DNA from: Nymphaea colorata
Lineage: Eukaryota; Streptophyta; Magnoliopsida; Nymphaeales; Nymphaeaceae
Direction of reading: 5' to 3'
Assembly (NCBI RefSeq): GCF_008831285.2
Contig: NC_045141.1
Span: forward strand, 24,289,315-24,353,314
DNA length: 64,000 nt
Under the pieces are notes generated by a model. The model saw nothing but the letters and a program-made list of their open reading frames with translations, made no database searches and was not told where the DNA came from. Of this stretch, positions 42,657-54,821 are shown in pieces. The position numbers and the translations under genes are program-made. Positions within the stretch are counted from its first letter, which is position 1. Every line of letters starts with the position of its first letter.

Positions 42657-44084
42657 TTGCCAGATGGAAAGAAGATCGTTGGGTGCAAATGGATCTACAA
42701 GGTAAAATATAAAAGTGATGGTTCTATTGAACGTTTTAAAGCCCGACTAGTAGCAAAAGGCTTTACTCAGACTGAAGGAGAAGATTACACTGAAACTTTT
42801 GCACCAGTTGCAAAAATGAATTCGATCAGAACATTGCTCTCAGTTGCTGCAAATAAAGAATGGGATATTATGCAACTTGACGTAAAAAATGCATTTTTGC
42901 ATGGAAACATCAATGAAGAGGTCTACATGGAGGTCCCTCAAGGCATTGAAAGCAAGATGGGCTATGTGTGTCGATTAAAAAAGGCCCTCTATGGACTTAA
43001 GCAATCTCCACGTGCATGGTTTTCTCGTCTTAGTGATGCGCTTGCCAAGATTGGATTCAAAAGAAGCTCCGCTGATTACACTATGTTTGTTTCCACACGA
43101 GATTCGAAGATCACAATTCTTCTTGTGTATGTTGACGACATCATTATGACAGGAGACGACACTGACTTCATGAGTCGAGTCAAAAAGTACCTTCACAGCC
43201 AATTTGAAATAAAAGATTTAGGCATATTAAGGTACTTTCTGGGTATAGAAGTGGCACATTCAGATAAAGGAATTTTCTTGTGTCAACGAAAATATGTCTT
43301 GGATCTCCTTCAGGAAACCGGATGCATGGGAGCTAAGCCAGTCGACACTCCATTGGAACTCAACTGCAAACTCACACATGACGATGGTGAAATAGTGAAA
43401 AATGTCCATAGCTTCCAAAAATTAGTTGGCAAGCTAATTTACCTAACTGTCACTCGTCCGGATATTACTTATGCAGTTAGCCTTATAAGTCAATTCATGC
43501 ATAAACCAAGATCAACACATGTGGAAGCAGCTCATAGAATAGTAAGGTATCTAAAGGGGTCTCCTGGAAAAGGAATTTTAATGAAAAGAAACAAATCTTT
43601 TGATGTCTTTGGATACTCCGATGCAGACTGGGCTGGTAATCCCAATGACAGAAGATCTACATCAGGCTATTGCACATTTGTTGGAGGAAATCTAGTAACA
43701 TGGAGAAGCAAAAAACAGTCAGTCGTAGCTCGATCAAGCGCAGAGGCAGAGTATAGGGCTATGGCATCTTGCACATGTGAACTGGTGTGGTTGAAATCGT
43801 TACTGAAAGACATGCTTGTGGACGTAAAGATTCCCATGAAACTTCTTTGTGACAACATGGCAGCAATTCACATTGGAGCAAATCCAGTTTTTCATGAGAG
43901 GACAAAGCATATAGAAGTTGACTGTCACTTTATCAGAGAAAAAATTCAAGACGGGACTATAGAAACTCCATATGTTAACAGTGACAATCAACTTGCAGAT
44001 ATTTTGACGAAGACCCTTGGACGAAACAAGCACCAATACATTTCAAACAAGTTGGGACAGATTGACATCTGTGCACCAACTTGA
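42657..44084 (+). CDS. Copia reverse transcriptase-RNase H, downstream of the frameshift
   Basis: A 475-codon frame continuing the polyprotein in the shifted phase. It contains ALYGLKQSPRAWF, the catalytic YVDDIIMTG at about residues 157-165, the RNase H segment YSDADWAGNPNDRRSTSGY at about 319, and the copia C-terminal block (HERTKHIEVDCHFIREK). The first ATG is probably internal to the original polyprotein rather than a true start, so this part may no longer be expressed from the genomic RNA. Confidence 0.92.
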   Translation: MPDGKKIVGCKWIYKVKYKSDGSIERFKARLVAKGFTQTEGEDYTETFAPVAKMNSIRTLLSVAANKEWDIMQLDVKNAFLHGNINEEVYMEVPQGIESKMGYVCRLKKALYGLKQSPRAWFSRLSDALAKIGFKRSSADYTMFVSTRDSKITILLVYVDDIIMTGDDTDFMSRVKKYLHSQFEIKDLGILRYFLGIEVAHSDKGIFLCQRKYVLDLLQETGCMGAKPVDTPLELNCKLTHDDGEIVKNVHSFQKLVGKLIYLTVTRPDITYAVSLISQFMHKPRSTHVEAAHRIVRYLKGSPGKGILMKRNKSFDVFGYSDADWAGNPNDRRSTSGYCTFVGGNLVTWRSKKQSVVARSSAEAEYRAMASCTCELVWLKSLLKDMLVDVKIPMKLLCDNMAAIHIGANPVFHERTKHIEVDCHFIREKIQDGTIETPYVNSDNQLADILTKTLGRNKHQYISNKLGQIDICAPT

Positions 44085-44092
44085 GGGGGAGA
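44083..44092 (+). other. Polypurine tract of the copia element
   Basis: GAGGGGGAGA lies directly before the 3' LTR, where plus-strand DNA synthesis is primed. Confidence 0.88.
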
Positions 44093-44093
44093 T

Positions 44094-44398
44094 TGTTACA
44101 GATTAGAGAAAATCACCTCATGAGTTGCCTTATTTTGTTATGGAAAGACAACTCCTAAAAGAACGTTGAAGAAATGAACGTTGTCTTCTTTCCTTCCTCT
44201 CGTTGTTTCCTCTCTTAGCTCTTTAGCCGTTGTAAACTCCAAATAAAGAGTATCACTGCAACGAGCAAAAGAATGTAACAGTAATAAAAAAATTGGTGAC
44301 TTCTCCCGTGGATGTAGGCATTCAAGCCGAACCACGTAAATCTTGCCCCTGTTTTTTCTTCTCTAGCTTGACACACCATTAGATTCAGGATTTTAACA
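44094..44398 (+). repeat. 3' LTR of the copia element
   Basis: 305 bp, one base different from the 5' LTR, followed by the ACTAA target duplication. Confidence 0.97.
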
Positions 44399-44403
44399 AC
44401 TAA

Positions 44404-45172
44404 GTTCCGCCTTCTTCCCAGTAAGCTTGTCCCATTGAGCAACTTGATTGATGATGAAATTGGTTTTTTTTAGCTTCTACTTGCCCTTGTTTCTGGTCCA
44501 TTTATATTGAATTGAACTCAAGTTTTTTATTCCAACTACCCGTTGGAACTTTTCGATGTTATTTAATCTCTCTCTCTCTCTCTTTATTAACATATTTCTA
44601 TTAGTAAAGCCGAATGAATGCATTGGTTATCTTTTCATGTGAAACATAAGTCTCAGAATTTCAGGTGGACCAAATCTGGTTTGTAGGTTTGTTCGATGTT
44701 TTATAATGCTTGTTTCAATTCAGATCTGACCACCGATGTGCTTAACTTTTTTTGGTCCGTCCCAATTTACAGCAGGCACCGACAGCCCTTAGGACCATAG
44801 AGAGAGAAGCATGGTTTTCCCTGGTTTCAAAATCATCTTCCCTAAAGTACTTACACTCACCTCTTGAGATGATAAATCTTTTGTCACTTTCCGTCAACCC
44901 GACCACCTAAAGAGAGAGGAAGGAGATTCGGAATTAGTGGAGGAGATGGGAGCAAAAAAAAAAAAGGCTAAAGGGCACTACTCAGCTACTGGCATAGTAG
45001 AATGAACCTAAGTTTGGTATCGACACAACGTATGGCTGAACCTAGGTTCAACTCAATCACAATAAGATATTTCAAGGGCTTGTGTGGGCAGTGGCCTACA
45101 CCAGTCAAGCCTTTAAAGCACCTCAAAGGGTGCTATATTTGCAAGATAGAAATCTTAATGCACCACTTTAGT
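44404..45172. other. Intergenic DNA right of the copia element
   Basis: No gene seen. A stretch near 45080-45110 (CTTGTGTGGGCAGTGGCC) is reminiscent of the internal motif of the hAT-type MITEs, without recognisable ends. Confidence 0.4.
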
Positions 45173-45430
45173 TAGTTATTTGCAAAAATTTGGACGGTGC
45201 TTCTTCGCCAATTATGTTGTCTTTCTTAAAGGTCGTTTGGCATTATTTTGTGAATCTTTAGTTATTTGCAAAGATTTGGACGGTGCTTCTTCGCCAATTA
45301 TGTTGTCTTTCTTAAAGGTCGTTTGGCATTATTTTGTGAATCTTTAGTTATTTGCAAAGATTTGGACGGTGCTTCTTCGCCAATTATGTTGTCTTTCTTA
45401 AAGGTCATTTTGCATTATTTTGTGAATCTG
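45173..45430. repeat. Three-copy 86-bp tandem repeat
   Basis: Units at 45173-45258, 45259-45344 and 45345-45430, each starting TAGTTATTTGCAAA and containing GGACGGTGCTTCTTCGCC. They differ at only a few bases, so the array is young. No coding signal. Confidence 0.95.
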
Positions 45431-48299
45431 TTTTAAAAATTTGAAAAAAAAAAAAAAAAAAAGTGTTCCGGAACAACCCATCAGGGTGGCTTGTTGCCAC
45501 AGCTCATCATCAATGAAAGAAGACAATTGTGACGTCTTATTCAGAGGAAGACAGTATCCCGACTATTGCTGCCGGAAGAGTGCATGAAATGCCATTTACT
45601 CCTTGACAGATAGGACAGAGGCTGATGACGGGTGATTGATGAGGAACCGTAAAACAGCGACCCCACTCTGAATTATGATGTTCTTCTGCCTGCAGATCCT
45701 CCAATGCCAACATGTGCATTCAAGAAACACTCTTGTGAAATTAATATCCAATGGAAAACTTACCCACTACGTACAAAGTAAAACCAGAACCAATGAATAC
45801 GTATAATGCTAATGCTCGGGTAATCTATTAATATTGAAGAGGAAATTATAAGTTTTTTTTTTTTTTTTTTTTTTTTTGGGGATAGGAGTCAAGTTGAGCT
45901 CAAACTTGGGCAGTTGGAAAAACTCACCTCGATTCAAACTTGACTCGACTACACAAAATCAAGCTCGAACTCGACTCGTTTGAGTGTTAACTTGTTTAGC
46001 ATTAACTCGTATAAGCATTAACTGGTTTAATTCGTTTAAACATGAACTCATGTAACTCGTTTAACTTGTTAAAATTTGTTATAATATAATACCGATTTGC
46101 AAGTCGACTAGAAGATAAACAAGTTGAGCTCCTGAAACTCGAACTCGACTTGTTTATCATCGTTTCGAGTATCTTTGTAAGCTCGAACTCGACTCGTTTA
46201 TTAATGAATCAAGCACTAGCCGAGTTTTTTCGAGCAAGTTAGAGTTGGGCCCGAGTTGAATCAGGTTGTTGTGGTTTGTCGCTCGAAAATATTTTGTTGC
46301 TCGTCGAGGCATAGAACCCACAAGGTTGCTTAATGCACCGTCAACTTGCACCTCGCCTCGCTGTCTCATATAAATAGAAAACACAGTACTTTTGTAAATT
46401 GAATTGAATCGGACACGCAAAAGTTTCGTCGTGCTTCTACTATCCAACCAATAGTGCTATACTCCTCAACCCTAAAAGAAAGAAAAAAAAAAAAAAAGGA
46501 ACAATCAAAGTTAAGTACAATAGATAATATAAAATAAAAGAAAGAGACACTACTTTGTCAATTACCATGTAAAAAGAAAGGAAATTCTTGCTTTGTGCGT
46601 TTTGCCCCCATAATACATACACAAGTTGCTCTTTAAGCTTACATTGTTTTTTTTAAAATAGTTTAAAATATTTTAAATTGATATATTATATGCAAGTACA
46701 ATAAAAGAAGTAAGCGTGAACGTGTATGGATAATGTCCACACAAATTGATTCTTTTTCAGAAGCAAGTACGATAAAAGAGTTAGAGGCAAACGTGTATGG
46801 GGCGTTGTCCACATAAATTAACTCATTTTCAAAATGAAAGCAAGTACAAAAGCAGAGTGGGGCTTGGACGTATATATATGGGATGGAAATGAATTAATTT
46901 TCAAAAAAATGAGGGAGACCGGTAATATGCGCTGTCTAGACTTGGACAGGAGCACTAACCATAAAATAATTTGGGCTCCTCCACGCCTACGGCTAGTATT
47001 GTATTTTGAGTTCCACTTGACTTAGAAAACCAGAGCTCGAATTTGGTTCGAACTTGAGCCGAGCTCCCTAGAACGGGCATGAGATTGATTCGATGTCAAG
47101 CACAAGCTCGATTTGCTTAACTCGTTTTTGTTGATTCATTAGCTCGTGTAGTTGCTATGTGTTTAACCAATTTTAGCATAGTTGAGCTGAGTCGAGTTAT
47201 TACAATCCGAACTCAACTCTTTTAATATTTTGAGCATGCATTTGAACTATGAAAATTAATTTTTTGTTTATATAAAAGAGTTCAACTCGAGCCAAGTTTT
47301 TAAATAAGCGAGTTCGAGTGGAGCTCAACCTGGCTTGACCGGTTGTGCAGTCCCACCCCTGATCATTAAGATTGTGTTTGCGTGCGTTAATAATAATTGA
47401 ATCAAGGACTGAGCTTCTCCAAGTCACTAGTATAACCAGTTAATTCAAATCCCTTAGATGGTGTTTGGATGACACCCACATCTAATCCAGTTTTTTGAAA
47501 ACTTGGAAAACCAAGTATTTCTTTTAAAACCTTGTTTTTGTTTGGGTAACACATGTAAAACCTCGACTTTGAATAACTTAAGGGAGCCACTTTTTTTTGC
47601 TTCCTTTCACAAAACCAGACATTGTCAAAACTGGGTTTTCTTCGATCCTAATTTTGATAGCATCCAAACACTCCAAAAACTTAGTTTTAGAGGTCAAACC
47701 AGGTTTTTAAACCTGGTTTTGAAGTGTCATGCAAACACACCCACTCAACAGTTCTGTTAATATATATATATATATATATTGGTGTTCTACTTCTGATTCT
47801 CTTATCTCGTTTTCTAGGATGCATGTGTCCATTTCTTTTTCTTTTTTTTAATTTACACACATTTATCTATTTAGACAAATTTTAATTCAGTATAAAAGGG
47901 AAATTTAAATTTGCTTCCCCATAACTTAATAACAGATAAAACTCCAATTCCTTCATATCTGCAAGCAACTTTTCGAAAACTACCTTTGAGAGGTAATATG
48001 TTCGGCTTCCAACACAAGACTGCATGTTCGAGTCCAAAATGACTGAAGTACCCTTTTACGATTAAAAAAAAAAGAAAAAAAAAAAAGAAAGCTTCTCCCT
48101 GCATCAAACATGAAACTCAAAAAAGGAAGATTACATAATTTAACCGAAGCTAGTTATAATATAATCAAAGTAGATTATATACACAAGCATGTACATGTGT
48201 GCATCGTATGTACATGTACATATGTACACTGTATGTACATGATACGTAGCTTGGAGAGTAAGGTTAAGAAGATACATTATAAAAAATGTCATGCACAGA
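45431..48299. other. Gene-poor DNA with TCGAG-rich repeats
   Basis: Contains a poly-T run near 45855-45879 and two blocks (about 45890-46260 and 47030-47350) rich in CTCGAACTCGACTCG-like words, like the block at 17640-17800. The words occur in both orientations within a block. A short AT microsatellite lies at about 47760-47779. No gene was found. Confidence 0.5.
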
Positions 48300-49830
48300 G
48301 TGCTATGCACGGTGCGCCCAGCTAAAAGCTGTCCTTCCCCTCAAATCCGTGCAAGGAAAAACCCAAGCAGCCGCTTCACTACTTGATCTTATCCGAGCGG
48401 CTGCCCTGGTGCTGGGGTTTCAGGTTTCACCCGGCCGGCTGGGTTAGGGCAAGGCGGGCGCTGCCCTCGCCCTATGGCGGGTCCGGTGGCGCCCCTTCCC
48501 GCCTGCCGGCGTGGCCCCAAGTCCGGTGCATGCCTGCGATGACGACTGCCCGCGGCTTAAGCTCTTATCCCTACGCGGGCTTCTCCAACCCATCATTTCC
48601 CCCCCTAGCTCGCTTTTATGTTTTGTTTTGGTTGCTTTCCTTTTTTCCCTTTATCGTTTGTTGAATACCTTTCTCGGTATATTGGCTAAGCTCAAGTGTG
48701 GTATCTGTTCCTTTTTCATTTGTTGAAGCCATTGATCTTTCTTTTCTCGTTTTTAGACTTTTGATTGCCTTGGATTTGCAGGTGGTTTCGTTCTTATGTT
48801 TATATGTTAGAATTTGTTCCGGTTACTGTAACCTAATTTTTTTTTGCTATTGTTGTTATTTGAGGGACGAATGAGTTTGTTAATCTAGTGAGCTAAGTTC
48901 TTAGCTATTGTTGGCATTAAGTGAGGGATTAGTTTGTTCATCTACTTATAGTTTGTTAACCTTGGGTTGGAGTTTTTCCTCTGGAATAATGGGTTTAAAG
49001 ACGTGTTCAGGGTTTAGGACCTGAAGTTTTTGATAGTGTGGGGATTTGAGGTTCCGAGCTAATCTGTTTGTCGTGATATATAAGTTGGTTCAGAATTCTA
49101 ATTCCAGCAGTGCGGAGTTCCGTAAATGGGATAAGAATGTCTAGCTACACGCTCTGCCAAATATGGCTCATATTGCCTACTAAATGGGTCGGACTTCCGG
49201 TAGAGGTTGTGTTTTTGGATTTTTGAGCGCCACCAGCAGGATCTCCCTCGAGGCTGCGTGAAATTGAATTAGGTGAAGAGTCAGTGGGAGAAGTCTATCT
49301 CTGTTGTTGAATGTGTTTAGGTTTTTACCCGTCTTGTCCTATCAAAAGAATTTGGTCTTAATCAAACATATAAACGTGATCGAATTTTATCTGCCTTTGA
49401 GAAATAACTGGGTTCGGCATTAATACTTCGTGAATTTTGTGATTTCGAAATAAACTTTTGCTTAACATTATGATTCGGAAGTGGATTCTTATGAAGTGGA
49501 TCATGTGGTGCAAGTTCGAGCAAACAATTGAAGTCATTGAGATTCCAAGGATGCTTGTTCTGAACCTTTTATTCTCTTCTTTATGACCTCAACAACCTCG
49601 ATCTGTTCAATTATATATCAACTATTTTGACGTAAGCGTGAAGTTACACCTTTTTTGTGTATGTTTTATTGTTGACGTGTTTTTTTACCCTATGTCACAT
49701 AGACATACTCAGAACGGAGACTTGACATTGTGTTTGTGGTTTTCCTTGAGACGAACGCATATGTGACCCGAAGAGATCTTCCTGCTTTCATTTGTACTTC
49801 TGTTAATCTTTCTGTTGAAAACCTTTTTGA
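48300..49830 (+). other. Unrecognised duplicated locus, copy A (5' part)
   Basis: A GC-rich block at about 48361-48600, in an AT-rich setting, is followed by an intron-like stretch with TTTGCAG near 48781, then by about 1 kb that aligns with 60.7-59.3 kb on the opposite strand. Both copies share CTACTTGATCTTATCCGAGC, RRALPSPYGG in one frame, TTCAGGRTTTAGGACCTGAA, GATGGGATAAGAATGTCT-like and GACCTCAACAACCTCGAT. In this copy frames are broken in the later part. It resembles the 5' UTR and first exons of a plant gene, but I do not recognise the product. Confidence 0.5.
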
Positions 49831-49992
49831 AATATGTCTTTACATTATAGTTGTAGTTTTGTTCAGACCCATGTGTCTGTCACACGCAGAGATCTTCCTG
49901 CTTTTGTTTGACTTCTGTTAGTATTTTTGTTTAAACCATTGTGAGAGATATGGTATTTGCTGTTCTATCATTGTATGTGAGTGAGAGAGAAA

Positions 49993-50032
<40 letters not shown>

Positions 50033-50869
50033 TTCTACAAGCAATTGCTGACGAAGGAGGTGGATAGAGTCTGCAATTTGTTCTTCAAAACTTGTTTTGG
50101 TATAACCGCTTATTTATTGCTTGTCACTGGAGGGCACATCCAACTTCTTACTTCGTGGCAAGGAAGGCAACACAAGTCAGCTGACATGAATGGAGCCCGT
50201 GGGCGTGCATTTGGCTATCATTGGAGGCGCCAATACTCCAAAAGGTGTTTTGATCGGTCCTTTCATTGTCAAGGTCAGATATACGTATGTCGAATTGCAG
50301 TTGCGGCGTAGAAGGATTTTATGCTTAATCATCAACTAGTGATCCGCGCATAAATTGCCAGATTATTCTGTGGAGTAAATTGTTGTTCGGGAGAAGGAAA
50401 TTTTCCTTGGCCTAATCAACTGAAAGGAGAAAACATGGAATCCACTCTGAATGAGATGAGATTTGGAGACATGGGTGTGATTTGTTCATTCAAGTCTTCA
50501 TGTTCTTCTTGTACCATTCCTTTGCCAAGTCAAGAGGAACTATCTTGAGCAATAATTGAGGGATCTGCATGGAAACCTGTGGCTGTGTCGCTCTGGCGCT
50601 GAATTAGGAAGAGGTGGTTCAGGTGTCGAACAAAAAGTCTTGTCCTTCTTCAAACAGAATGATGCCATTGTTGGTTCATCTGTTTCTTCACGAGAACGAG
50701 GCGATATCGAAATTCAAATGCTATATGCATTTATCAATAAATCTTCGCATCTTATGCGTAAACTGAACGAGACCTTTCTCCAGGCGTCAATAGGCCCAGG
50801 CAAATTTGAGTAGCTGCCTTTGAATCATCTAGTCACCTCTCACAAGCACCTTGGGAAGCTGAATGAAAA
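49831..50869. other. Remainder of locus A, unrecognised
   Basis: A repeat of the AGATCTTCCTGCTTT segment occurs at about 49771 and 49890. A (GA)n tract runs about 49986-50030. ORFs at 50045-50311 and 50556-50813 (88 and 85 codons) have no motif I know; the second, with EQKVLSFFKQNDAIVGSSVS, looks somewhat protein-like. Confidence 0.35.
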
Positions 50870-51450
50870 AACTTTTGGTTGAGTGCCGTCAATCAAATTC
50901 ATCGTCATCATCCGGGAATATTCTATTGTTCATAATGTGATAAAAGTCAGCTCGAGAATTTGGTTTATTGATTCTTATGTTTCATCAATGGGCTGGCTTT
51001 GGCTTTTGCTGCGAGAAGATGGGTTCCTTTGACTATAACAGGAGCGATTTGTTGTTTTATTCTCTGTTTTCCATGTAGCTGTGCTGAATCCGAACTATTG
51101 AAGTTCATTGTCCCTTCAAAACCACCAAATTTTTCTGTTCCATCAAAAGCTGGAGGTCTCTTGGGCACTTATAAGATATAAAATCCCAACATATGCTTCT
51201 AGATATTTTGGACACTTTTAAAAATCTAAAAATTTTTATTGTTCCTAAAATCTTTATGCTTCAGATTGGTCAAACGCGCAACAAAATTAGAACAGAGAGG
51301 TCGTTCACTCAAAGGCGGTTAGATGCAAATCTAGCACTTCATTAACTAAAATATTAAACTTATCCTTATGTTCAGATCCCGGCTATTGAAATGTGCTATT
51401 AAAAGTTAGAACTGCAGTGTTTGATCCTCATTTTGATGCCCTAGTACGAC
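50870..51450 (+). repeat. Segment duplicated in direct orientation at about 63060-63600
   Basis: Shared blocks in the same order include CATCAATCAAATTCAT-like, AGTATAACAAGTGCGATTT-like, GGGCACTTATAAGATA and CAAATCTAGCACTTCATAA-like sequences, separated by indels. It follows the unrecognised locus and could be its 3' end. Confidence 0.6.
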
Positions 51451-51750
51451 TATAAGATATTATAGCGAGGAAAATCAAAGGTGCAAGATCGCTTACCTTT
51501 AGACAAGGGGGGTGTTACTGAGATTTGATTAAGCATTGGCTATTTATTCGCGTCACAGGCCAAGAAACTTGGATAGTACTCGCAAATAAAGATCAGATAA
51601 AATATCCCCCGTAAGTGCATCGTGAAGAATGACAAAAGCCAGAAGAGGAAAAGGAACTCGATTAAAAGTTTCACCACTACAACAGAAGCCGCCAAACCAA
51701 GAAAAAAGATCGATAGGAAAGAGTTAATCTGTCGAGAAAAATGGCTGCAA

Positions 51751-52425
51751 GCTACTGGAGCACGAGTACCTGAAGCTACAATCAAACAAACACCCTAAAA
51801 CTTGTGCAATTTCAAAGAGCCTAAGGCTTGCATGATCAGGAAGGCACTTGACCATCATATTCACAATTAACTTTCTCGCCAAGGCAACAGGATACAAAAA
51901 AGGAGTGAGTGTGACCGAAAGCGTGGAAAAAAGACATACGAGCCAAAAGTTTGAGAGATGAAAGAAGATGCGGTCGAAACAGCAAAGCACACAAACAAGG
52001 AGAACAAAGGTAACAATCAACGGGCAACACAATAAACACAGTAAGAGGCAGCGAGCAAGATTCATGCTTAACGACGAAAGGACGCCCAGATAATTTTTTG
52101 CCAGAAAGGTAAAGGAAGAAAAATCAAGGAACAAAAAGAGACTAAAGCAAAATCAAGAAACACAAAGATCCCAACCTTAAGATTATATTCCAATTCCTCA
52201 AAGTTGACGCAGAGAGAGATCAAATGGCAGAGGCTCTGAGAGTCGAGAAGCGTGTACTGCAAATCTAACCCCTCCAACCTCGCAGTAACAGGCAGGACGC
52301 CGGAGAGCTCTATAGAAATTCAGCCCCATTATCGAAGTCAAGCCTCCAGAGAAGTTCAAACGAAACCTCTCGTACGCAGCAAGCGACTCCTGGCTGCCGG
52401 AGCATTGCCTGCCGCCCCACTTCTT
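51751..52425 (-). pseudogene. Truncated copy of COI1 exon 2 and intron 2
   Basis: Matches the intact COI1 gene at about 36359-37230: the end of exon 2 (KKWGGRQCSGSQESLAAYER, LDLQYTLLDSQSLCHLISLC) and adjoining intron. About 150 bp of intron is missing and an 8-bp deletion in the exon shifts the frame. The exon-end donor is altered and the F-box and the C-terminal half are absent, so it cannot encode COI1. Its left limit coincides with the end of the hAT fragment in the parent intron. Confidence 0.85.
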
Positions 52426-52446
52426 GAGTGGGGTGGACAAACTTCA

Positions 52447-53501
52447 ATACGCGTCTTGGTAGTTATCTAAAGAAATCAATTTGTTCACAAGATATAATGT
52501 ATAAAATTAATTTTCGAAATCAAAATACTAGTTTCAATTAATTAATTAAATTGTTCAAACTGCTAATTTATTCAGTCCCCATATCTCATAACTATAGACT
52601 AAATGTTAACGAAACTTGCCCGACGTCTGTAGTCATTAGATTCACATTAGCAAGCAACTAAGAGGAGAAGTACTGTGCGAGTATTTCACTGACTACTTTG
52701 TAGAAAAATTCTGAAGCAGCAGCATTTACATATTACGACAGATGCCGGTGCTTGCCTGATGCATCACATGTCCATGCCGTAGAACAGGTCATTAATGTCG
52801 CTGTATTCATCATGTTCACAAGTAGAGTGATTTTTCCAGTACCCATGCAACAGAAGTATGTGCAATAGCTAAAAACCAAATCGTGAGAGCTCAAATAATC
52901 ATAGGGTTATGTAGACCAACTTAATCAATTCGTTTTCCTAACCGCATAAGATGCGCTTGCAGCACTACTGCTTTGATTGTCCTTCTCTAATTCTTATCTT
53001 GGTATCCATCAGTGCGATGGAGAATTTCAGCACTGTATCGCATCCTGCACTGTAAGAACTTCAACGCCATCTATTGTCGGCGATTCTCATTACAGATGGA
53101 TGCCTCAAGAGGCTTTGCGTATCTTGTTAGATCAGTAGGTCGGTGAAAGTTTGGTTGTCAACTCAATTGATAAATTGATGTTGATACTATTCTTCTTAAC
53201 TTTAATTGGTAGGTCGGTGAAAGTTTGGTTGTCAACTCAATTCATGTGGATACTATTCTTCTGAACTTCAAACAGTTGATGTATAATATTCTATTTGATG
53301 GGTGTATGCTCCAAATCAAAGGTAATAGACAAGGAGCTTCGGCCTCTTTGGAGTATCTCAGCTCCCTTCCCTCTCCCCTCCCCTTCTCATCTCCTTACAT
53401 ATGGACAATTAAGTGGTTCATGGTGTTGAGGTTTGTTTGGTGTTGTAAACAATAGTTGTCATGCGGTTTTGCGACCTAAGAAGTAGCAACAAATGTGTGT
53501 T

Positions 53502-53545
<44 letters not shown>

Positions 53546-53815
53546 GCAAATTTTAATTTTTACCAAAACAAGTTCATGGTCGGTGAAAAACATAACTGTA
53601 ACATCCTATTCTCTTAATGACATCCTATTCTTTTAATTCTTGTTTAGACTGACCTATGGTACACCTTCAAAATGTGTGTTCTAGGTGAGATAATTTTTTC
53701 CATCAAACATTGCATTGCCCAATAAAAGTACATAAGATGCGCGTGAAACACTAAAGCAGAAGCCCCAAACACACGAGTTAAGAAAACAACCATAAATTTC
53801 CTCTCGCACAACATT
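52447..53815 (-). pseudogene. Truncated copy of the MAF1 3' end
   Basis: Aligns in order with about 25710-26690, the MAF1 last exon and 3' flank. Only the final dozen codons remain (52764-52800, ending NDLFYGMDM then stop); about 120 bp with the rest of the last exon and its splice site are deleted. The match breaks near 52950 and resumes at 53731-53815, so about 0.8 kb has been inserted. It directly follows the COI1 fragment. Confidence 0.8.
53094..53262. repeat. Two-copy direct repeat, about 75-bp period
   Basis: GTAGGTCGGTGAAAGTTTGG and the following bases through CTATTCTTCT are present twice, at about 53137 and 53211. It lies inside the DNA that interrupts the MAF1 fragment. Confidence 0.8.
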
Positions 53816-54580
53816 GCATTGCACGATGTTACAGTTATGTTTTTCACCGACCTTGAACTTGTTTTGGTTTTCATTGGAACACCTTAAAAATTTAGTTTCA
53901 TATTAAAAATCATGAAGGATCTTATAAAAGTGGTTATTAAATAGATGGTTGTTCAGGTTCTTAGCCTCTTTGAGGTTGAAGCCGAAACTACTAGGGAGCG
54001 AGTTGGGATCCGCTGAACCAGAAGCTCGAGTCTAGAAGTGGGTTGGGTTGTTACATTGACAAGCATCATAGGTTGCCAATACTTTGGACTTTTGAATTAA
54101 TTTTGTTCTTCCAAATATCTTCTCTGATTTTTTTTTTCCTGAAGTGAGTGTTGATGAGAATCTTATTGTCTATTTTCTCATACTTGCACTAATGCAGCTC
54201 TAGACTTGTTGGCACCTTAGCCTTTGTATCATTTCATCGATTCAAACATGAAAAAGGAGGTTTTCAGGCCGCCATAGAAACTCATGCATGAAGGAACCGA
54301 GTAAACGTCAAATCTACATCTGTACATGAAGAGACAGAGGACTTGGTCTTCTTCTAATCTTTTGTTTTTTGTCCAGCAAAAGGGAAAAAGATTTGGCAAG
54401 AAAAGCCACATAGACGTAGCAGCCTTATAACTTCTTCGTGCCTTATAAGAATGGGGATGCTCAAACACTACCGTGCTTTTCTTCACAAACATTTGTGTTT
54501 GGAGGCAGCGAAGGAGGTGGTGGCAAAACAAGGTCATCCATGAGAATGATATATTGTTAATAAGCAAGATCAAAGTCACA
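53816..54580. other. Intergenic DNA without a supported gene
   Basis: A 136-codon minus-strand ORF at 54229-54639 has no recognisable domain. Nothing else is seen. A (GT)n(GA)n run lies just upstream at about 53497-53544. Confidence 0.4.
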
Positions 54581-54721
54581 AGCTCACGAAACGTGAGACA
54601 CAGGAACCCTACAAGCAGGACTAAGCCACATAAACTCACTAAACTTGAGACACAAAAATGCTACAAGCAAACAAGTTTAACTCACGAAAGAAACATGAGA
54701 GACACAGAAATCCTACCACAG
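54581..54721. repeat. Imperfect tandem repeat, three units of about 45-50 bp
   Basis: Each unit carries CTCACGAAA/CTCACTAAA, GAGACACA and CCTACAAGC-like words. Units diverge by substitutions and small indels. Confidence 0.6.
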
Positions 54722-54821
54722 AGAGAGTGAGGGAGGACAAATCCTTCTCTGTTTACATAATGACAAGTTCAACCAAGCAAGGAAGGCAACGACTCCAACC
54801 AATTGAGTAACTATACTTGAA

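Larger units (their letters stand above)
39482..44398 (+). mobile_element. Near-intact Ty1/copia LTR retrotransposon
   Basis: The 4.9-kb element has 305-bp LTRs at 39482-39786 and 44094-44398, each starting TG and ending CA, flanked by the same 5-bp target duplication ACTAA (39477-39481 and 44399-44403). A primer-binding site complementary to initiator-Met tRNA (TGGTATCAGAGC) begins at 39787 and a purine tract (GAGGGGGAGA) at 44083-44092. The domain order gag, protease, integrase, reverse transcriptase, RNase H is that of copia elements. The LTRs differ at one base only (A at 39670, T at 44282), so insertion is recent. One frameshift splits the polyprotein. Confidence 0.97.
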
